Shown: in pieces, positions 1 through 8,337 of the stretch
Layout of the letters: each line of letters opens with the position of its first letter
Numbering within the stretch: position 1 is the first letter of the stretch
Origin: an uncultured Microbacterium sp.
GTDB taxonomy: Bacteria > Actinomycetota > Actinomycetes > Actinomycetales > Microbacteriaceae
DNA length: 41,453 nucleotides
Reading direction: 5' to 3'
Assembly: GCF_947632095.1 (NCBI RefSeq)
Contig: NZ_CANROA010000018.1
Location: 1-41,453 of the forward strand
The notes under the pieces: generated by a model
What the model saw: only the letters and a program-made list of their open reading frames with translations
What the model was told of the DNA's origin: nothing
The model's database searches: none
Translations under genes and position numbers: made by a program

Positions 1-875
1 CCGAAGATGATGTTCGCCTCGGGGTGCGCGGCCTCCTTGACGAGGTCGGCGGCGTCGTGGATCTCGAAGATGCCGAGGTTCGATCCACCCTGGATCGACA
101 GCAGCACGCCGTGCGCACCTTCGATGGATGCCTCCAGCAGAGGAGACTCGACGGCGAGCTCTGCGGCCTTGATGGCGCGGTCCGCTCCCCGAGCGGAGCC
201 GATGCCCATGAGCGCGGATCCTGCGCCCTGCATGACGCTCTTGACATCCGCGAAGTCGAGGTTGATGAGACCGGGCGTGGTGATGAGATCGGTGATGCCC
301 TGCACACCGGCGAGGAGCACCTGGTCGGCGGTCGCGAATGCCTCGATCATCGAGATGCCGCGGTCGCTGATCTCCAGAAGGCGGTCGTTCGGGACGACGA
401 TGAGCGTGTCGACCTCTTCCTTGAGCTTGGCGACACCCGCCTCCGCCTGGCTCTGACGACGACGCCCCTCGAAGGAGAACGGCTTCGTGACGACGCCGAT
501 GGTCAGTGCGCCGATCGACTTGGCGATGCGCGCCACGACCGGCGCGCCTCCGGTGCCGGTACCGCCGCCCTCGCCGGCGGTCACGAAGACCATGTCGGCG
601 CCCGTGAGCGCCTGCTCGATCTCCTCCGCGTGATCCTCTGCGGCGCGACGGCCGACCTCGGGATCCGCTCCGGCTCCCAGTCCGCGGGTGAGCTCACGGC
701 CCACATCGAGTTTGACGTCGGCGTCGCTCATAAGCAGCGCCTGCGCGTCGGTGTTGACGGCGATGAACTCGACGCCTCGCAGGCCGAGCTCGATCATGCG
801 GTTGACGGCGTTGACGCCGCCACCGCCGACGCCGACGACCTTGATCACGGCGAGGTAGTTCTGGTTCTGGCTCAT
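1..875 (-). CDS. ftsZ: Cell division protein FtsZ (C-terminus cut by window edge)
   Basis: FtsZ is the tubulin-like GTPase that polymerises into the cytoplasmic Z ring and recruits the division machinery. The visible 291 residues start [20 protein letters not shown]. They carry the tubulin signature GGGTGTG at about residues 103-109 and the catalytic T7-loop NLDFAD at about 205-210. The C-terminal part and the FtsA/SepF-binding tail lie beyond position 1. The ATG at 873-875 is preceded by GGAGG with a 6-nt spacer. ftsZ is the last visible gene of the dcw cluster but is separated from ftsQ by 162 bp with its own promoter-like elements and a palindrome, so it is probably also transcribed independently. 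Confidence 0.98.
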   Translation of the reverse strand, partial: MSQNQNYLAVIKVVGVGGGGVNAVNRMIELGLRGVEFIAVNTDAQALLMSDADVKLDVGRELTRGLGAGADPEVGRRAAEDHAEEIEQALTGADMVFVTAGEGGGTGTGGAPVVARIAKSIGALTIGVVTKPFSFEGRRRQSQAEAGVAKLKEEVDTLIVVPNDRLLEISDRGISMIEAFATADQVLLAGVQGITDLITTPGLINLDFADVKSVMQGAGSALMGIGSARGADRAIKAAELAVESPLLEASIEGAHGVLLSIQGGSNLGIFEIHDAADLVKEAAHPEANIIF

Positions 876-913
876 GGCCGGCCTCCGATATGTCGAGCCT
901 GGAAGAATGTGAA

Positions 914-940
914 CCTTAAACCTCAACTAGAGGTGTAAAG
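914..940 (-). promoter_or_regulatory. Imperfect 27-bp palindrome in the ftsZ leader, putative operator
   Basis: The core is ACCTC-N5-GAGGT at 920-934. Outward extension brings pairing to 9 of 11 positions per arm across 914-940. On the minus strand it is flanked by TTTACA (934-939) and TAAGGT (913-918), which resemble -35 and -10 elements although the spacing is only 15 bp. A transcript starting near 906 would have a leader of about 30 nt containing the GGAGG ribosome site. The symmetry is read directly from the sequence; the operator role and the identity of the regulator are inference. Confidence 0.5.
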
Positions 941-1037
941 TATTTCCCGGTATTGCGTTCTCTCAGATCGAAGGTATGCGCCATCCGCCCGCGCGCGTGC
1001 AACGACACGGCGTGTCGGCGTATCACCGGGCTCCTCG

Positions 1038-1991
1038 TCATCCCGCGACGGGGGCGAGCGGCGACGAGACGTCGATGCTCCGGGCGTCCGGCTTCGCGGT
1101 GAGCACGCCGCTCAGGGTCTGCGCCTTCAGGACCGACTCCTCCGCGCTCCCCCACACGACGACCAGTCCGTTGTCCAGCGTGATCGTGACATCGTCCAGT
1201 GTGCTCGCCGCGACCTCCACGACCCCGGCTCGCACGTCCTCGGGCAGGGACCGCACCACGAGGCCGACGGACTCGAAGGCATCCGAGCCCGGCCCGCCCA
1301 CGACGTTCAGGATCGGCTGCCCCTCCGGTCGGTCCGGCGTCGTCGAGAGTGCGACTCCGGCGGCGTCGACGAGGGTGAATCCGGCATCCGATTCCAGCAC
1401 CCCCACCGGTGTGCGCTCCACGATCCTGACCGTTAGATCGTGCGGCGGGCGGGCTTCGAGCGCGTAGCTCTCGATCAGCGGGAAGGCCATCAGCGCCGCC
1501 TTGATCTCACTTTCGTCGACGAGGGCGAGCGGCGTTCCCATCTGCTCGAACAGCGCCGACTCGATGAGCCCGGCATCCAGCGTCGATGCCCCCGCCACCG
1601 TGATCCGGCGCACGGCGAACAGCGGGCTGTAAGCGGCGGCGACGCTGCCCCCGATGAGAAGGAGGATCGCGCCCGTCACGCCCAGCCACAGCATCCGCCG
1701 CCGTCTCGACCTCTGGGTGAACCGGCGGATCTCGGCCCGCAAGGTCTTGCGGCGCGCACGCGCCGCGCGCCAGACGTCACGGCTCGTCAGAACTCGCTCG
1801 TCGTCCGGAGCATCCTCGACGCTCGCATCGGGAGCCGCCTCTCCGGAGGCTTCATCTGCTCCCGGATCCCGGATGTCGATGGGGTCCGGCGTATCCGGCT
1901 GCTCCTCACCGGCACCGGAGCGCGACGGGCCCCGCCACGGGGCCGGTTCCTCGCGCTCCGCCGTCGACGGCAGCGGTGCCGGGCGACGCAT
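1038..1991 (-). CDS. ftsQ: Cell division protein FtsQ (POTRA domain)
   Basis: FtsQ is a bitopic membrane protein that links FtsL/FtsB and FtsW/FtsI in the divisome. The product is 317 aa. It has a long, charged, Pro/Glu/Asp-rich cytoplasmic N-terminus of roughly 120 residues, a single membrane segment (LWLGVTGAILLLIGGSVAAA), then a POTRA domain beginning PLFAVRRITVAGAS and an FtsQ-type beta domain. I chose the ATG at 1989-1991, starting MRRPAPLPSTAER, because it begins 2 bp after the murC stop; longer upstream starts would run back into murC. Position and order, after murC and before ftsZ, match other actinobacteria. Confidence 0.93.
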   Translation of the reverse strand: MRRPAPLPSTAEREEPAPWRGPSRSGAGEEQPDTPDPIDIRDPGADEASGEAAPDASVEDAPDDERVLTSRDVWRAARARRKTLRAEIRRFTQRSRRRRMLWLGVTGAILLLIGGSVAAAYSPLFAVRRITVAGASTLDAGLIESALFEQMGTPLALVDESEIKAALMAFPLIESYALEARPPHDLTVRIVERTPVGVLESDAGFTLVDAAGVALSTTPDRPEGQPILNVVGGPGSDAFESVGLVVRSLPEDVRAGVVEVAASTLDDVTITLDNGLVVVWGSAEESVLKAQTLSGVLTAKPDARSIDVSSPLAPVAG

Positions 1992-1993
1992 GC

Positions 1994-3394
1994 TCAGGCC
2001 TCGGCGGTGCCGCGGAGGGCGTCGAGCACCTGCGGGATGATCAGGTAGACGTTGCCGCAGCCGAGAGTGATGACGTAATCGCCCTCGCGGGCCACGGTCG
2101 CCGTGTAGTCGGCGGCCTCCTGCCAATCGGCGACGTAGCGCACGTTGGCAGCATCCTGAAAAGCACCGCTGACGAGCTCGCCCGTCACACCGGGCACGGG
2201 ATCTTCCCGGGCGCCGTAGACGTCGAGCATCACCGTGTGATCGGCATAGGCCTCGAGGACCTCCGCGAACTCCCGGTACATGTGCTGAGTGCGCGAATAG
2301 GTGTGCGGCTGCTGGATCGCGATCAGGCGTCCGTCGCCGACCACGCTGCGCGCTGCTTCGAGCGCGACCTTGACCTCGGTCGGGTGGTGCGCGTAGTCGT
2401 CGAAGACGCTGACCCCGCGCTCCACTCCGTGAAGCTCGAAGCGGCGGACGGTCCCCGCGAAGCCCTCGACGGCGCGCACCGACTCGGCCAGCTCGTAGCC
2501 GAGCATGAGCAGCACGGCGACGGCTCCCGCGGCGTTGATGATGTTGTGCGCGCCGGGGATCGCCAGCTGCAACCGCTCGGAGGATCCGCGATACGTGATC
2601 GTCGCCGAGACGGGACCGGCGGTCGAGATCTCGGTCAGTCGCACATCCGCGTCCTCGGCCAGACCGAAGGTCGTGACGTTCTCGTGCGACAGCCCGGCCA
2701 GCACGCGGAGCGCACCGGGGTCGTCGCTGGAGATGACGACGGCTTCGGAGGCGGCATCCGCGAATCGGATGAACGCATCGTGGAAGGCCTCGTCGGAGCC
2801 GTAGTGGTCGAGGTGGTCGGGATCGACATTGGTGATCAGGGCGATCGCCGTGTCGTAGAGGAGGAATGTGCCATCCGACTCATCGGCTTCGACGACGAAC
2901 AGCTCATCGGCGCCCGATGCGCTCGAGGCGCCCAGCTGCTCGATGACGCCGCCGTTGACGAAGTTGGGGTCTGCGCCCAGGGCCTGCAGCGATGTGACGA
3001 GCATGCCCGTCGAGGTCGTCTTGCCGTGGGCCCCCGCGATCGAGACCAGGCGGCGCCGGCCGATCAGCCAGTGCAGCGCCTGCGAGCGGTGGATCACGTG
3101 CAGGCCGCGCTCCTTCGCCGTGACGAACTCGGGGTTCTCCGGCCAGATCGCTCCGGTGTGGACGACGGTATCGGCCTCACCGAGGTGAGCGGCGTCGTGT
3201 CCGACGTGGACGGTCGCCCCCGCGGCCTCCAGCGCACGGAGCGCGTCACTGTCGGAGCGGTCGGAGCCGGAGACGCGGATGCCCGCGTCGAGGAACATCT
3301 GGGCGAGTCCGCTCATGCCGGATCCGCCGATGCCGATGAAGTGCGCGGCGGTGATGGACTCCGGGATCGGGAGGGAGAGGTCAGGTCTGATCAT
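1994..3394 (-). CDS. murC: UDP-N-acetylmuramate--L-alanine ligase MurC
   Basis: MurC is the cytoplasmic ATP-dependent ligase that adds L-alanine to UDP-MurNAc, the first step in building the peptidoglycan stem peptide. The product is 466 aa, normal for the family. The N-terminal Rossmann motif [11 protein letters not shown] is at about 21-31, the Mur-ligase P-loop GAHGKTTST at about 121-129, and a later [11 protein letters not shown] motif is conserved in MurC. Translation starts at the ATG at 3392-3394. A TAGAAT -10-like element lies 9 nt upstream, so this gene and ftsQ may have a promoter separate from the rest of the dcw operon. The 65-bp gap to murG also holds a perfect DnaA box. Confidence 0.97.
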   Translation of the reverse strand: MIRPDLSLPIPESITAAHFIGIGGSGMSGLAQMFLDAGIRVSGSDRSDSDALRALEAAGATVHVGHDAAHLGEADTVVHTGAIWPENPEFVTAKERGLHVIHRSQALHWLIGRRRLVSIAGAHGKTTSTGMLVTSLQALGADPNFVNGGVIEQLGASSASGADELFVVEADESDGTFLLYDTAIALITNVDPDHLDHYGSDEAFHDAFIRFADAASEAVVISSDDPGALRVLAGLSHENVTTFGLAEDADVRLTEISTAGPVSATITYRGSSERLQLAIPGAHNIINAAGAVAVLLMLGYELAESVRAVEGFAGTVRRFELHGVERGVSVFDDYAHHPTEVKVALEAARSVVGDGRLIAIQQPHTYSRTQHMYREFAEVLEAYADHTVMLDVYGAREDPVPGVTGELVSGAFQDAANVRYVADWQEAADYTATVAREGDYVITLGCGNVYLIIPQVLDALRGTAEA

Positions 3395-3403
3395 GTCGCA
3401 TTC

Positions 3404-3409
3404 ATTCTA
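3404..3409 (-). promoter_or_regulatory. Putative -10 element for murC-ftsQ
   Basis: TAGAAT on the minus strand lies 9 nt upstream of the murC ATG, which would give a very short or absent 5' leader. No convincing -35 element is visible 16-18 bp upstream. This is a motif match only. Confidence 0.4.
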
Positions 3410-3447
3410 ATTCGCGCCCCTGATCGGGGGTTCGGGGCACGCCGGGC

Positions 3448-3456
3448 TGTGGATAA
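3448..3456 (-). promoter_or_regulatory. Perfect DnaA box in the murG-murC gap
   Basis: The minus strand reads TTATCCACA, an exact match to the consensus DnaA box. It lies in the short gap just after the murG stop and upstream of the murC promoter-like element. A second exact copy lies at 36939-36947. The match is certain; binding by DnaA is inference. Confidence 0.5.
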
Positions 3457-3459
3457 GGC

Positions 3460-4533
3460 TCAGCGCGCCACGGCCCGGTCGATCAATCCGATCATGTTCT
3501 CGGTGCCGGTGCGCGTGCCGACGCCCTCGGCCGCCTTCGCCATCGCGGCGATGCGCTCTCGGTCGTTCAGCAGTGGGATCACCTGATCTCGGATGCTGTC
3601 GCCGGTGAGGCCGGCGTCCTCGATGAGGATCGCGGCTCCCGCGGACACGGCGGAGGCCGCATTCAGCTTCTGCTCGCCGTTGCCCACCGCATAGGGAACG
3701 TACACGGCGGGGATGCCGAGCGCGCTGATCTCGCTGACGGTCGCGGATCCGGCGCGGGAGACGATGAGATCGGACAGGGAGAACGCGAGATCCATGCGAT
3801 CGACATAGCGGCGAAGCGCATAACCGGGCACCTCGGGATCGGAGAGCTCGCTCCGCTCGCCCGTGACGTGCAGCAGCTGCCAGCCGGCGGCAATGACATC
3901 CGCCCAGGAGCCGGCCAGAGCCTCGTTCAGGCGCTGCGCTCCCAGGGAGCCGCCGAAGACCAGGAGGACCGGGCGCTCGGCGTCCAGACCGAAGTGCTCG
4001 GCCGCCTCCGCGCGGGTCGCGACCCGGTCGAGCTCCACGATCTCACGGCGCAGGGGCATCCCGACGACCTCGGCGCCGGAGAGCGGGGTCCCGTCGAAGG
4101 CCACGCCGAGTCCGGCTGCACGCCGCGCACCGAGTCGGTTCGCCAAGCCGGGCTTCGCGTTGGCCTCGTGCACCACGTAGGGCACGCCCTCACGGCGCGC
4201 AGCGATGTACGCCGGCGCGGAGGCATAACCACCGAAACCGACGACGACATCGATCCGGTGGCGGCGGATGTGCCCGCGGACCTGCGCGATCGCACGACGG
4301 AAACGAGCGGGGAAGGCCAGCGCCTGGCGGTTCGGCCGGCGCGGGAACGGCACCTTGTCGACGATCAGCAGCTCATAGCCGCGCTCGGGCACCAGACGCG
4401 CTTCCAGTCCTTCCTTCGTTCCCAGGACGAGCACGTCCGCCTCGGGGTCGCGGGCACGAAGCCCATCGGCGACGGCGAGCAGAGGGTTCACGTGGCCGGC
4501 GGTGCCACCGCCGGCGAGAAGGTACGAGGTCAC
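3460..4533 (-). CDS. murG: Lipid II synthase MurG (UDP-GlcNAc transferase)
   Basis: MurG is the peripheral membrane glycosyltransferase that moves GlcNAc from UDP-GlcNAc onto lipid I to make lipid II. The product is 357 aa, typical for the family. The N-terminal glycine-rich motif AGGGTAGHVNPLLAVADG is at about 7-24, and the family motif FGGSLGAQRLNEAL opens the C-terminal donor-binding half. The start is a GTG at 4531-4533, read as fMet-TSYLLAGGG; an AAGG about 7 nt upstream is a weak ribosome site. It follows ftsW after only 9 bp and is probably co-transcribed with it. Confidence 0.97.
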   Translation of the reverse strand: MTSYLLAGGGTAGHVNPLLAVADGLRARDPEADVLVLGTKEGLEARLVPERGYELLIVDKVPFPRRPNRQALAFPARFRRAIAQVRGHIRRHRIDVVVGFGGYASAPAYIAARREGVPYVVHEANAKPGLANRLGARRAAGLGVAFDGTPLSGAEVVGMPLRREIVELDRVATRAEAAEHFGLDAERPVLLVFGGSLGAQRLNEALAGSWADVIAAGWQLLHVTGERSELSDPEVPGYALRRYVDRMDLAFSLSDLIVSRAGSATVSEISALGIPAVYVPYAVGNGEQKLNAASAVSAGAAILIEDAGLTGDSIRDQVIPLLNDRERIAAMAKAAEGVGTRTGTENMIGLIDRAVAR

Positions 4534-4542
4534 CAGGTGACC

Positions 4543-5727
4543 TTACCCCTTTCCACCGACCTGTTCCCGCTCGGGCGCCGGGATCGTCCGCGCGAATGCG
4601 AGCAGCACGCCGCACGCCAGCAGGACCGCGATCAGCGCAGTGCCGCCCTGGGACATGAACGGCAGAGGAACGCCCATCACGGGGACGATGCGCAGCACGA
4701 CCCCGATGTTGATGAGTGCCTGTCCGAGAATCCAGACCGTGATGCCGCCTGCTGCGACGCGGATGAACGGATCGGAGGTCTTGCGCATGATGTGGAAGGC
4801 GCCGATGGCGAAGAACGTGAAGAGCCCGAGCACGACGATGCAGCCGATCAATCCCAGCTCTTCACCGACGATCGCGAAGATGAAGTCGTTCGCCGCCGCG
4901 GGCAGCCAGCCGTACTTCTCCTGGGAGTTGCCGAGTCCGAGGCCGAAGATCCCGCCGTTGGCCATCCCCCAGACCCCGTGGATCGACTGGTAGCAGTCGG
5001 TCTCGTAGAGGGTCATGTCCTCGCAGCTCGCCGTCATTCGTCGCATGCGGTCCGGGCTCATCACGGCGAGCAGCGCGACGCTGACGACACCGAGCAGAAC
5101 GGGGATGACGAACAGCCGCAGCCTGACCCCGGCGAAGAACAGGCATCCGAGCAGGATGAGGACGAGCACCATGCTCGTGCCCAGGTCGTGGCCCGCCATG
5201 ACCGTGCCGATCACGAGGACGCTGACGGGGACGACCGGGATGAACACGTGCTTCCACACGCCCAGCAGAGCGCGCTTGCGCAGCAGCACGTAGGCGATCC
5301 AGATCGCCAGGGCGAGTTTGAGGAATTCAGACGGCTGCGCCGATATGCCCGCGACCTTGATCCAGTTGCGGTTTCCATCAGCGGCCACGCCGAGCGGTGT
5401 GAAGACGAGAAGCTGCATCGCGATCCCCGCGATGAGCGCCGGCCAGGCGATCTTCTTCAGCACCGAGATCGGGACCCGGCTGACGAGGAACATCAGTGGG
5501 ATTCCGACGGCGGCGAACATCGCCTGCTTGAGAGCGGTGTCCATGACGCCCATCTCGACGGCGCTCGTCGCCGAGATGACCATGACGATGCCGAAGCAGG
5601 TCAGCAGCAGTGCGGTCGATGCGATGAGGAGGAACTCGGTCGACGGCGGTGTGAAGATTCGCCCCAGTGTGACCCGCGCGGCGAGTCCCCGGGACTCACT
5701 CCGCGACGGGCGAGCCGTCTGAGTCAT
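4543..5727 (-). CDS. ftsW: Lipid II polymerase FtsW (SEDS family)
   Basis: FtsW is the polytopic SEDS glycosyltransferase that polymerises lipid II at the septum with FtsI as its partner. The product is 394 aa with about ten hydrophobic segments and the SEDS signature region GNRNWIKVAGISAQPSEFLK. The C-terminal part has MGVPLPFMSQGGTA, also typical of the family. I chose the ATG at 5725-5727 (MTQTARPSRS) because GGGGGAG lies 6 nt upstream; this start overlaps the end of murD by 32 nt. The overlap suggests translational coupling. Confidence 0.95.
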   Translation of the reverse strand: MTQTARPSRSESRGLAARVTLGRIFTPPSTEFLLIASTALLLTCFGIVMVISATSAVEMGVMDTALKQAMFAAVGIPLMFLVSRVPISVLKKIAWPALIAGIAMQLLVFTPLGVAADGNRNWIKVAGISAQPSEFLKLALAIWIAYVLLRKRALLGVWKHVFIPVVPVSVLVIGTVMAGHDLGTSMVLVLILLGCLFFAGVRLRLFVIPVLLGVVSVALLAVMSPDRMRRMTASCEDMTLYETDCYQSIHGVWGMANGGIFGLGLGNSQEKYGWLPAAANDFIFAIVGEELGLIGCIVVLGLFTFFAIGAFHIMRKTSDPFIRVAAGGITVWILGQALINIGVVLRIVPVMGVPLPFMSQGGTALIAVLLACGVLLAFARTIPAPEREQVGGKG

Positions 5728-7228
5728 CAGCACTCCCCCGGTCGATCCACCTGCGCACCGCTTCGGCGAAGCGATGACCACGATCCGCGTAGCTGTCGAA
5801 CTGGTCGAAGGATGCCGCGGCAGGGGCCAGGAGAACCGTGCCCCCGTCTGCGACGATCCCCGCGGCCGTTTCGACCACGCGTGTCATGATCTCTTCAGTC
5901 TCAGCGCTGACGACCTCGATCACGGGCACGTCGGGCGCGTGTCGCTCGAATGCCGCGACCAGCTCGGCGCGTTCCACACCGATGATGAGCGCGGCGCCCG
6001 CCGTGCGTCCGGCTCCCGCGATGAGGTCAGAGAGGTCGACGCCCTTGAGATCGCCGCCGAGCACCCAGACGGCTCCCGGGTAGGCGCGCAGCGAGGATGC
6101 TGCGGCGTGCGGGTTCGTCGCCTTGGAGTCGTCGATCCAGGTGATGCCGGCGTGGCGGGCGACGACCTGGATGCGGTGCGCATCGAGTCGGAAGCCCTGC
6201 AGCGCACGGTGGATGGCCTCGGCAGGGACGCCGACGGCGCGTGCGAGAGCACTCGCCGCGAGGATGTTCTGCACGATGTGCGGTGCCGAGAGGCCCACGG
6301 CGACCAGATCGTCGATCGTGGTGAGCTCCAGGGCGCTGTTGCGCCGGTCCTCGATGAAGGCCCGGTCGACGGCGATGCCGTCGACGATGCCGAAGTCGCT
6401 CGGCCCGGGAACGCCGAGATCGAATCCGATAGCCCGCGCCCCCTCGCGCACATCGGCCTCCTCAACCATCTCCCGCGTCGCGATGTCGGCTTTGTTGTAG
6501 ACGCAGGCGACGCGCGTGTTCCGGTACACGAAGGCCTTCGCAGCGCGATACGCGTCGGCGCTGCCATGCCAGACCAGGTGGTCGTCGGCGAGGTTCAGGC
6601 AGACCGATGAGTGGGGCTCGAGCTCGCCGGCGGCGCTGCTCTGTCCGATGTACCAGAGCTGGTGGCTGGAGAGCTCGACGACGAGAACATCGAACCCTGC
6701 GGGGTCTCGCACGGCGTCGAGGACCGGAATCCCGATGTTGCCGCACGGCGCCGCCCGCAACCCGCCCTCGCGCATCAGCGTCGCGGTGAGCTGCGTGGTG
6801 GTCGTCTTGCCGTTGGTGCCGGTGATGAGCACCCAGTCGGCGGGCGTTCCGTCATCGCGCACGACCTTGTCGCGCACCCGCCATGCCAGCTCGACGTCTC
6901 CCCACAGGGCGATTCCCTGCTCCTGCGTCCAGCGGATGAGCGGATGCGAGGGCGCGAAGCCCGGCGAGGCGACGACCACGTCCGGCGCGAACGCGACGAG
7001 CGCCGCCGGTGCCTCATCCAGTTCTCCGATCGCCAGCTGCGCACCGATCACGGGGACGAGGCGCTCGTACTCCTCGGAGGCGGACTCCGAGAGGACGAGG
7101 ACCTCGGCGCCGAGCTCGGTCAAGGTGTCGGCGGCGGAGAAGCCGGTCACCGAGAGTCCGAGGACGGCGACGCGCAGCCCCGCCCAGTCGGCGCGCCAGC
7201 TGGTCAGCGAGTCGAGGCGGCTGCTCAT
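5696..7228 (-). CDS. murD: UDP-MurNAc-L-alanine--D-glutamate ligase MurD
   Basis: MurD is the cytoplasmic ATP-dependent ligase that adds D-glutamate to UDP-MurNAc-L-Ala. The product is 510 aa. The N-terminal nucleotide-binding domain starts RVAVLGLSVTGFSAAD, the P-loop GTNGKTTT is at about 137-144, and the C-terminal domain contains DDSKATNPHAA, the conserved MurD stretch. Length is slightly above that of enteric MurD, which is common in actinobacteria. The ATG at 7226-7228 overlaps the mraY stop codon in an ATGA arrangement, so the start is well supported. The gene precedes ftsW. Confidence 0.97.
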   Translation of the reverse strand: MSSRLDSLTSWRADWAGLRVAVLGLSVTGFSAADTLTELGAEVLVLSESASEEYERLVPVIGAQLAIGELDEAPAALVAFAPDVVVASPGFAPSHPLIRWTQEQGIALWGDVELAWRVRDKVVRDDGTPADWVLITGTNGKTTTTQLTATLMREGGLRAAPCGNIGIPVLDAVRDPAGFDVLVVELSSHQLWYIGQSSAAGELEPHSSVCLNLADDHLVWHGSADAYRAAKAFVYRNTRVACVYNKADIATREMVEEADVREGARAIGFDLGVPGPSDFGIVDGIAVDRAFIEDRRNSALELTTIDDLVAVGLSAPHIVQNILAASALARAVGVPAEAIHRALQGFRLDAHRIQVVARHAGITWIDDSKATNPHAAASSLRAYPGAVWVLGGDLKGVDLSDLIAGAGRTAGAALIIGVERAELVAAFERHAPDVPVIEVVSAETEEIMTRVVETAAGIVADGGTVLLAPAAASFDQFDSYADRGHRFAEAVRRWIDRGSADDSDGSPVAE

Positions 7229-8337
7229 GCGAGGCTGAGCCATTCGACGTAGAAGAGGCCGATCGCCGACACCGCGAGCAGACCCGCGATGATCCAGAGC
7301 CGCACGACGATCGTGACCTCGGGCCACCCGCGCATCTCGAGATGGTGGTGGAACGGGCTCATGAGGAACAGGCGCTTGCCCCGGGTGATCTTGAAGTACG
7401 CGCGCTGCAGGATCACGGACCCCGAGGAGAGGACGAAGATGCCCGCGATGAGCAGCAGAAGCAGCTCGGTCCGGGTGAGGATCGCCATCGCCGTGATCAC
7501 GCCGCCGATCGACATCGATCCGACATCGCCCATGAACACCTTGGCCTTGGGTGCGTTCCACCAGAGGAAGCCGACGAGCCCCGCGGCGAAAGAGGCCGCG
7601 ACGATCGCGAGGTTGAAGGGGTCGCGCACTGAATAGCATGCCTCGAGGACATCTGCCTCGGCACCCGTGGCGCTGAAGCAGGACTGCTTGAACTGCCAGA
7701 AGGCGATGAGGCTGTATGCGCTGACGACGAAGACACCGGCTCCGGCGGCGAGGCCGTCGAGCCCGTCGGTCAGGTTCACGCTGTTGGAGGTCGCGATGCC
7801 GACGAGCGCGATCCAGACCAGGTAGACGATCCAGCCGATGATCACCCCGAAGGCGAACAGGTTGAGCCAGGGGATGTCGCGGAACAGCGAGATGTAGCCG
7901 CTCGCCGGAGTCTGGTCGAACTGGTTCGGGAAGTTCAGGGCCACGACTCCGAACGGGATCATGACGAGGAGCTGGCCGAAGACCTTGCGCCAGCCGGACA
8001 GGCCGAGACTGCGCTGGGATTTGACCTTCATGTAGTCGTCGATGAAACCGACGATGCCGAAGCCGAGCATGAGCCACAGCACGAGGATCGCCGACAGCGC
8101 CGGCGTGCTCCCGCCCGCGTAGACGCCGGTGAAGTAGCCCACGATCGTGCCGAGGATGAAGATGATGCCGCCCATGGTGGGCGTTCCCCGCTTGGCCTCG
8201 TGGCTCGGGTTGCTCGCGTCTTCCGGTGTGCGGATGACCTGTCCCCACCCCCAGCGGCGGAACAGCCGCAGGAAGACCGGGGTCAGGAAAAGAGTGAAGG
8301 CGAGCGAGATGGCCGCAGCCATGAGGAGTGATCTCAC
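7225..8337 (-). CDS. mraY: Phospho-MurNAc-pentapeptide transferase MraY
   Basis: MraY is the integral membrane enzyme that transfers phospho-MurNAc-pentapeptide to undecaprenyl phosphate, forming lipid I. The product is 370 aa with multiple membrane segments. Visible family motifs are GFIDDYMK, NLTDGLDGLA, the FMGDVGS stretch and FHHHLEMRGW near the C-terminus. I chose the GTG at 8335-8337 (VRSLLMAAA) because it forms a GTGA overlap with the murF stop and has GGGAGAA about 8 nt upstream. An ATG five codons further in is possible but lacks this coupling. Confidence 0.96.
   Translation of the reverse strand: MRSLLMAAAISLAFTLFLTPVFLRLFRRWGWGQVIRTPEDASNPSHEAKRGTPTMGGIIFILGTIVGYFTGVYAGGSTPALSAILVLWLMLGFGIVGFIDDYMKVKSQRSLGLSGWRKVFGQLLVMIPFGVVALNFPNQFDQTPASGYISLFRDIPWLNLFAFGVIIGWIVYLVWIALVGIATSNSVNLTDGLDGLAAGAGVFVVSAYSLIAFWQFKQSCFSATGAEADVLEACYSVRDPFNLAIVAASFAAGLVGFLWWNAPKAKVFMGDVGSMSIGGVITAMAILTRTELLLLLIAGIFVLSSGSVILQRAYFKITRGKRLFLMSPFHHHLEMRGWPEVTIVVRLWIIAGLLAVSAIGLFYVEWLSLA

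Noticed and set aside
1976..5889. Long open frames on the plus strand opposite murC, murG and ftsW
   Set aside because: They are low-complexity, Asp/Arg/Gly-rich translations with no family motifs, and lie opposite well-supported dcw genes. High G+C sequence produces such frames by chance.
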